Positions 11,970 to 16,085 of a stretch of DNA of 16,085 bases are shown piece by piece. The notes beneath the pieces are model-generated. The model was given only the letters and a program-made list of their open reading frames with translations, had not been told where the DNA came from and did not search any database. The stretch is from an uncultured Candidatus Melainabacteria bacterium (GTDB taxonomy: Bacteria; Cyanobacteriota; Vampirovibrionia; Gastranaerophilales; Gastranaerophilaceae): positions 1 through 16,085 of the forward strand of contig CAKVGS010000039.1 of NCBI GenBank assembly GCA_934747335.1. The letters run 5' to 3'. How positions within the stretch are numbered: position 1 is the stretch's first letter; each line of letters starts with the position of its first letter. Made by a program: the position numbers and the translations under genes.

Positions 11970-13023
11970 TATCAATTAAGCGATTTTCTCTATTCCATTT
12001 AAATGAAGAACGAATTTCAGAACCGATTTTTTCAATCAAATGACTTTTTGAAGCGTTTCTTAGTTCGTTGAACTTCTTACCGCCATTTGTCATTTCATCC
12101 ATAAATTCTTTTGCGTATTCACCACTTTGAATATCAGCTAATATTTTTTTCATTTCTTCTTTAACTTGCGGATTAATCAGCTTAGACCCTCTTGTTAAAT
12201 CACCGTATTCAGCGTTATTAGAAATTGAATAATGCATATCTTCAATTCCGCCCTGATAAATCAAATCGACAATTAATTTTAGTTCGTGGCAAACTTCAAA
12301 ATATGCCATGTAAGGCGAATAACCTGCTTCTACAAGAGTTTCAAAAGCTGTTTTTATTAATGCAGAACATCCGCCGCAAAGGACAGCTTGTTCGCCGAAT
12401 AAATCAGTTTCGGTTTCTTCCTTGAAAGTAGTTTCAATAATACCTGTTCTACCTGAACCGATTGCAGAAGCGTAGGATAGGGCCATGGCTTTTGCTCCCT
12501 CTCCTTGAGGAGAGGGTTGGGGTGAGGTGTCAGCCAACGTCGAAGTTGCTTCTTGATAAACGGCAACAAGAGATGGCACACCGCGACCATCTTTATATTC
12601 ACTTCTTACTGTATGCCCAGGAGCTTTTGGCGCAACCATAATTACATTTACATCTTTTGGCGGTTTAATAAAACCGTAGTGAATATTAAAACCGTGCGAG
12701 AACATTAAATATTGTCCTGCTCTCAAATTTGGTTCTATTTCTTCTTTATAAACTTTTGCCTGAATTTCATCAGGAATTAGTATTTGAACAATATCAGCCT
12801 GTTTTACAGCGTCTGCAATACTCATTGTAGTTAAGCCATAATCTTTAGCTTTAATATCAGACGCCCCGCCTTGTCTTAAGCCAAGAATCACATCACAGCC
12901 TGAATCTTTAAGATTTAGAGATTGTCCGTAACCTTGTGAGCCAAAACCTATAACTGCAATTTTCTTTGTTTTAATCAAATCTTGATTAATGTCATTATCC
13001 ATGTATATTTTTAAGTTACTCAT
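11956..13023 (-). CDS. ilvC: Ketol-acid reductoisomerase with in-frame repeat insertion
   Basis: Converts acetolactate or acetohydroxybutyrate to the dihydroxy acids of valine, leucine and isoleucine synthesis, using NADPH and Mg; cytoplasmic. 355 residues against about 330 for class I enzymes. The Rossmann domain has GFGSQG (26-31), FSHGFNIHY with His110 and APKAPGH (131-137). The knotted helical domain keeps the metal ligands Asp207, Glu211, Glu243 and Glu247 (ETDLFGEQ, YFEVCHE) and Ser268. Between VAVYQ (153-157) and ALSYA (181-185) there are 23 residues where the family has about 9; the extra part reads TSPQPSPQGEG and comes from a palindromic repeat. The ATG at 13023 has AGGAGG 5 nt upstream; longer frames run into the gyrA terminator. 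All catalytic residues remain, so the enzyme is probably active. Confidence 0.96.
   Translation of the reverse strand: MSNLKIYMDNDINQDLIKTKKIAVIGFGSQGYGQSLNLKDSGCDVILGLRQGGASDIKAKDYGLTTMSIADAVKQADIVQILIPDEIQAKVYKEEIEPNLRAGQYLMFSHGFNIHYGFIKPPKDVNVIMVAPKAPGHTVRSEYKDGRGVPSLVAVYQEATSTLADTSPQPSPQGEGAKAMALSYASAIGSGRTGIIETTFKEETETDLFGEQAVLCGGCSALIKTAFETLVEAGYSPYMAYFEVCHELKLIVDLIYQGGIEDMHYSISNNAEYGDLTRGSKLINPQVKEEMKKILADIQSGEYAKEFMDEMTNGGKKFNELRNASKSHLIEKIGSEIRSSFKWNRENRLIDKTRN
12497..12527 (+). repeat. Short palindromic repeat inside ilvC
   Basis: CCCTCTCCT (12497-12505) and AGGAGAGGG (12508-12516) form a perfect 9-bp hairpin with a 2-nt spacer, followed by TTGGGGTGAGG. The same outer sequence frames copies A and B in the spacers, but here without the inner palindrome. 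Inserted in the ilvC frame on the opposite strand, it encodes TSPQPSPQGEG and keeps the reading frame open. Confidence 0.85.
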
Positions 13024-13045
13024 AAATTCCTCCTCAAACAAGTTA

Positions 13046-13075
13046 ATTATATCACTTAAAAAATAGAGAAACCAA
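13046..13075 (-). promoter_or_regulatory. ilvC promoter (extended -10)
   Basis: On the minus strand a perfect TATAAT (13046-13051) is preceded by TG one base upstream (TGATATAAT), an extended -10. The -35 region reads TTGGTT (13070-13075) at 18 nt. The start of transcription near 13039 would leave a leader of about 16 nt with the AGGAGG site, too short for a leader-peptide attenuator. Confidence 0.65.
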
Positions 13076-13090
13076 CTAATATTTTCTAAA

Positions 13091-13121
13091 TAAAAAGAGC
13101 CACACACTGTGTAGCCCTCTT
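13091..13121 (-). terminator. Rho-independent terminator of gyrA
   Basis: On the minus strand, AAGAGGGCTACACA pairs with TGTGTGGCTCTT, including G-U pairs, and runs into TTTTTATTT. It begins 17 nt after the gyrA stop codon and just upstream of the ilvC promoter, separating the two genes. Confidence 0.8.
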
Positions 13122-13138
13122 ATAGATTATAGAATTCA

Positions 13139-15673
13139 TTACTCTGTCAAAGTTGTTTGTTCGCCTTCTGTTGCTTCACTCGGACAACCGTCATCCGTTT
13201 GATCATTTGATGAGTTGTCAGTATTTACAATTTTATTAACAGAAACAACCGTATCATTATCCGTCAAGTTTTGCGCTCTAACACCTGTTGCAGGACGTCC
13301 TTGGCAAGAAATATCACCGGCTTTAATTCTTGTTACTATACCGTTTGCTGTAACCATCATGATTTCATCTTTTTCTTCAACGATAGTCAAAGCAACCAAT
13401 CTTGACATATTAGACTTAAACTTAGTTGCAATCAAACCAATACCGCCTCTGTTTTGTGAACGGAATTCAGAAAGTTTTGTACGTTTACCAAAACCGTCAG
13501 AAGTTACGACAAGTAAATCTGCATCATAATTTCTTGGAACAATATCACAACCAATAATTGTATCAGCGCTTCTCAATTTCATTGAGTTTACACCTCTTGC
13601 GCTTCTGCCTAGCGGTCTTAAATCCTCAATTGGGAATCTGATTGCCATACCGCAAGATGTACCGATAATGATTTCATCATTAGGATTTGCAAGTTTAACC
13701 CAATTCAACTTATCGCCTTCTTCCAGAGAAATCGCAATAATACCGCTTCTTCTGATGTTTACAAAGTTATCAAGCTCGATTCTCTTAATGTAACCTTTTT
13801 GAGTCAACATAATTAAGTTCAATTCATGAGAGAAATTACTTACAGGAACAACCGCAGTAATTCTTTCTCCTTGTTCAATAGGAAGAACGTTTACAATAGG
13901 AAGTCCTTTAGATTGTCTGCCGCCTTCTGGGAAGTCGTAAACATTCAAGCTGTAAACAATACCCTTAGAAGAGAAGAACAATACTTTATCGTGCATCATC
14001 GCAGTAAAGAAGTGTTGAATATCATCATCTTCCTTAGTCTTGATACCTGCTTTTCCGCGAGTTGCACGGTTTTGACGTTCAAAAGTATCCAAAGAAATTC
14101 TCTTCAAATAACCTTGGTGTGTAATAAATACAGCCATTGGAGTGTTTGGTGTCAAATCTTCTATTGTAACTTCACCTTGTTCAGGTACGATTTGAGTCTT
14201 TCTATCATCGCCGTATTTTTCTCTGTCTTCAAGAAGTTCGCCCTTAATAATATCAAGAACTTTTTGTCTGTCAGCCAAAATTCCTTCGTATTCTTGAATT
14301 TTCTTTAATAACTCATCGTATTCATTTTTAATTTTATCTTGTTCCAAACCTGTCAATCTTCTTAATTGCATTTCTAAGATTGCATTAGCTTGGTCAATAT
14401 CCAAACCAAATCTGCTCATTAAACCAACACGAGCATCCTCGGTTGTTTTTGATTTTTTAATAAGTTCAATAACTTCATCCAAAGAACCCAAAGCAATTAA
14501 TAAACCAGCCAAAATATGCGCTCTGATTTTTGCTTTTTTCAAGAAATAAATAGTTCTTCTTGTAACAATTTCAACCCTATGTTCTACAAATTCATTAAGA
14601 ACTTCATACAAATTCAACAATCTTGGTTGTTTACCGCAAAGTGTAACCATGTTTACACCGAATGTTGTTGCAAGTTGAGTAAATTTAAATAAGTTATTCT
14701 TAACAACTTCAGGCTTAGCATCACGCTTGAGTTCAATAACAATGCGCATACCTTCTCTATCAGATTCATCTCTTAAATCAGAAATGCCTGTAATTCTTTG
14801 TTCTTTAACTAAATCTGCAATTTTTTCAATTAATTGCGCTTTGTTAACTTGATATGGGATTTCAGTTACTATAATCGCTGTTCTTGTTTGACGTCCGCCG
14901 CCACCCGGAATTTCTTCAATTGTAGCAACAGCAGACATTTTAATTGAACCACGACCGGTTTCATAAGCTTGTTTGATATCATTCAAACCAACTATCGTAG
15001 CTGCTGTCGGGAAGTCAGGACCTTTAATATGTTCCATCAAACCTTGAACCGTAATTTGCGGATTATCAATCAACGCAATTGTACCATCTACAACTTCTCT
15101 CAAGTTGTGTGGAGGAATGTTTGTAGCCATACCAACCGCGATACCTGAAACACCGTTTAATAAAAGCATTGGCAATCTTACAGGTAATACAGACGGTTCT
15201 TCTAAGGAACCATCAAAGTTTGGTACAAAATCAACTGTTTCACAATCAATATCAGCCAACATTGATTGAGTAATCTTGTGCATACGCGCCTCTGTATAAC
15301 GCATTGCAGCTGCACTGTCACCATCGACTGAACCAAAGTTACCATGACCGTCTACAACAAGATATCTTGTGTTGAAGTCTTGAGCCAAACGAACAAGTGC
15401 TTCATAAACGGAGCTATCGCCGTGAGGGTGATATTTACCAAGAACTTCCCCTACGATACGAGCGCATTTCTTAAATGGCTTATCAGGAGTCATTCCCAGC
15501 TCGTTCATTGCGTACAAAATACGTCTGTGAACAGGTTTTAAACCATCCCTTACATCCGGAAGCGCACGACCAACAATTACACTCATCGCGTAATCAATAT
15601 AGCACTTCTTCATTTCTTCTCTAATATTAACAGGTACGATTTTACCGTCCGAAAACATATTTTGCTGAGCCAA
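13139..15673 (-). CDS. gyrA: DNA gyrase subunit A
   Basis: Breakage-rejoining subunit of gyrase, which with GyrB introduces negative supercoils. 844 residues. The N-terminal winged-helix region has PVHRRILYAM (47-56), HPHGDSSVYEALVRLAQDF (82-100) and catalytic Tyr126 in AAAMRYTE (121-128). Ser87 and Glu91 match E. coli Ser83 and Asp87, so the quinolone pocket looks unmutated. A tower and coiled-coil segment (about 360-500) precedes the six-bladed C-terminal domain (about 505-815). The GyrA-box reads QNRATRGKAG (534-543), not the textbook QRRGGKG. An acidic tail (about 818-844) ends the protein. The start is TTG at 15673: GAGGAG lies 7 nt upstream, while the next ATG (15658) would sit 22 nt from it. 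A ParC assignment is less likely given the recognisable box and length. Confidence 0.95.
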   Translation of the reverse strand: MAQQNMFSDGKIVPVNIREEMKKCYIDYAMSVIVGRALPDVRDGLKPVHRRILYAMNELGMTPDKPFKKCARIVGEVLGKYHPHGDSSVYEALVRLAQDFNTRYLVVDGHGNFGSVDGDSAAAMRYTEARMHKITQSMLADIDCETVDFVPNFDGSLEEPSVLPVRLPMLLLNGVSGIAVGMATNIPPHNLREVVDGTIALIDNPQITVQGLMEHIKGPDFPTAATIVGLNDIKQAYETGRGSIKMSAVATIEEIPGGGGRQTRTAIIVTEIPYQVNKAQLIEKIADLVKEQRITGISDLRDESDREGMRIVIELKRDAKPEVVKNNLFKFTQLATTFGVNMVTLCGKQPRLLNLYEVLNEFVEHRVEIVTRRTIYFLKKAKIRAHILAGLLIALGSLDEVIELIKKSKTTEDARVGLMSRFGLDIDQANAILEMQLRRLTGLEQDKIKNEYDELLKKIQEYEGILADRQKVLDIIKGELLEDREKYGDDRKTQIVPEQGEVTIEDLTPNTPMAVFITHQGYLKRISLDTFERQNRATRGKAGIKTKEDDDIQHFFTAMMHDKVLFFSSKGIVYSLNVYDFPEGGRQSKGLPIVNVLPIEQGERITAVVPVSNFSHELNLIMLTQKGYIKRIELDNFVNIRRSGIIAISLEEGDKLNWVKLANPNDEIIIGTSCGMAIRFPIEDLRPLGRSARGVNSMKLRSADTIIGCDIVPRNYDADLLVVTSDGFGKRTKLSEFRSQNRGGIGLIATKFKSNMSRLVALTIVEEKDEIMMVTANGIVTRIKAGDISCQGRPATGVRAQNLTDNDTVVSVNKIVNTDNSSNDQTDDGCPSEATEGEQTTLTE

Positions 15674-16085
15674 AATCCTTCTCCTCTATCCATTTTCCCT
15701 AAAGTGGAACTCTATTTAAACAAGCCTCACTTAGCCTGATACATCCCCTTTATACTATATATAGTAACACAAAAAAGGTTTGTGTAAAGTAAAGGTAAAG
15801 TAAAATTTTACATGCTAATGCAAGGTTTATCTACACGATATATACTCCTTAAATCCAGTGTTTATACAGTTTTAAGGTTTGTAACAAGTTTAATAAAAAA
15901 GAGCAATTTTTAAAAATAAAAATACTTTATATAAATGTAAGCAAGATAAAGGAAAAACAAAAAAAACAAATAAGCTAAGCGGTCAAAAAGTCAGACCAAA
16001 AGCTTAATACAAGATTTCTTTTTATACTCTCTCTTAATATCCTCGTGTTTATTTAATGTTTGCCATTTTCAAAACGGCAAACTTT
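15674..16085. other. Upstream region of gyrA; no gene seen
   Basis: AT-rich with no credible frame. On the minus strand the run TACTATATATAGTA and an adjacent TATAAA are likely -10 material for gyrA, but no clear -35 can be chosen. Direct repeats of GTAAAGTAAA lie at about 15783-15802. Close to the right edge GTTTGCC (16058-16064) pairs with GGCAAAC (16076-16082), followed by TTT at the window end, perhaps a terminator for a neighbouring gene. Confidence 0.45.
15753..15766. promoter_or_regulatory. 14-bp perfect palindrome in the gyrA upstream region
   Basis: TACTATATATAGTA is a perfect palindrome 80 nt upstream of the gyrA start and overlaps the best -10-like sequences. It may be only AT-rich promoter DNA, or an operator for a dimeric regulator. 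Melting-sensitive AT palindromes at gyrase promoters would also fit supercoiling control, but this is speculation. Confidence 0.35.

Noticed and set aside
12357..12602. 81-residue minus-strand frame containing TPHPNPLLKERE
   Set aside because: An alternative-frame reading of the repeat inside ilvC; ilvC itself is unbroken in the main frame.
13024..13107. 28-residue N-terminal extension of ilvC
   Set aside because: It would start within the gyrA terminator and upstream of the ilvC promoter. The ATG at 13023 has AGGAGG at 5 nt and matches the family start.
13826..14308. 160-residue plus-strand frame opposite gyrA
   Set aside because: Antisense shadow of a highly conserved gene, with Phe/Ser/Asn-rich composition and no ribosome site.

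Overview
The window looks like chromosome of a low-GC, probably gut-derived bacterium. My best guess is the non-photosynthetic cyanobacterial sister group Gastranaerophilales (Melainabacteria/Vampirovibrionia). This is inference. It rests on AT-rich spacers with strong AAGGAG ribosome sites, a GyrA-box of the TRGKAG form that I associate with Cyanobacteria, a small lineage-type protein starting with an Asn/Gln-rich NNNIGFQ segment, and a FliI-type ATPase in an otherwise housekeeping context. Another low-GC gut phylum is not excluded.

Layout. Bases 1-640 hold no protein gene. They carry a good minus-strand promoter, a hairpin-rich leader and a boxA-like motif, as expected just upstream of a minus-strand rRNA gene lying off the left edge. 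A minus-strand run follows: eno (enolase), a SIMPL-domain envelope protein, an unknown 178-residue protein, a RicT/PSP1 protein and gpsA (read in the order gpsA-ricT-unknown-SIMPL-eno). Gaps are 12 nt or less up to the SIMPL gene, so this is one likely operon, with eno perhaps having its own promoter. A repeat-rich spacer (about 5.33-5.68 kb) precedes a plus-strand gene for an unusual 759-residue protein: an HTH-like N-terminus, a hydrophobic core with an internal lipobox-like motif, long repeated helical segments and a Cys tail. It ends at a very strong terminator and converges on a minus-strand DnaJ-type co-chaperone whose zinc finger is shortened. A second repeat-rich spacer (about 9.3-9.67 kb) precedes a plus-strand FliI/SctN-type export ATPase with no Shine-Dalgarno. 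The right third is minus strand: gyrA, then ilvC, then a secreted 12-cysteine mini-protein, each with recognisable control signals.

The most striking feature is a family of small palindromic repeats. Two composite copies with an inner palindrome lie in spacers (5595-5678 and 9581-9669). A third, lacking the inner palindrome, sits in frame inside the ilvC coding region, adding about 14 residues to a surface segment of an otherwise complete ketol-acid reductoisomerase. Two other palindromic elements (a 40-bp perfect inverted repeat at 5448-5570 and an 11-bp-ended one at 9428-9531) share the same spacers. The 759-residue protein and the 12-cysteine protein are the best candidates for poorly described biology.
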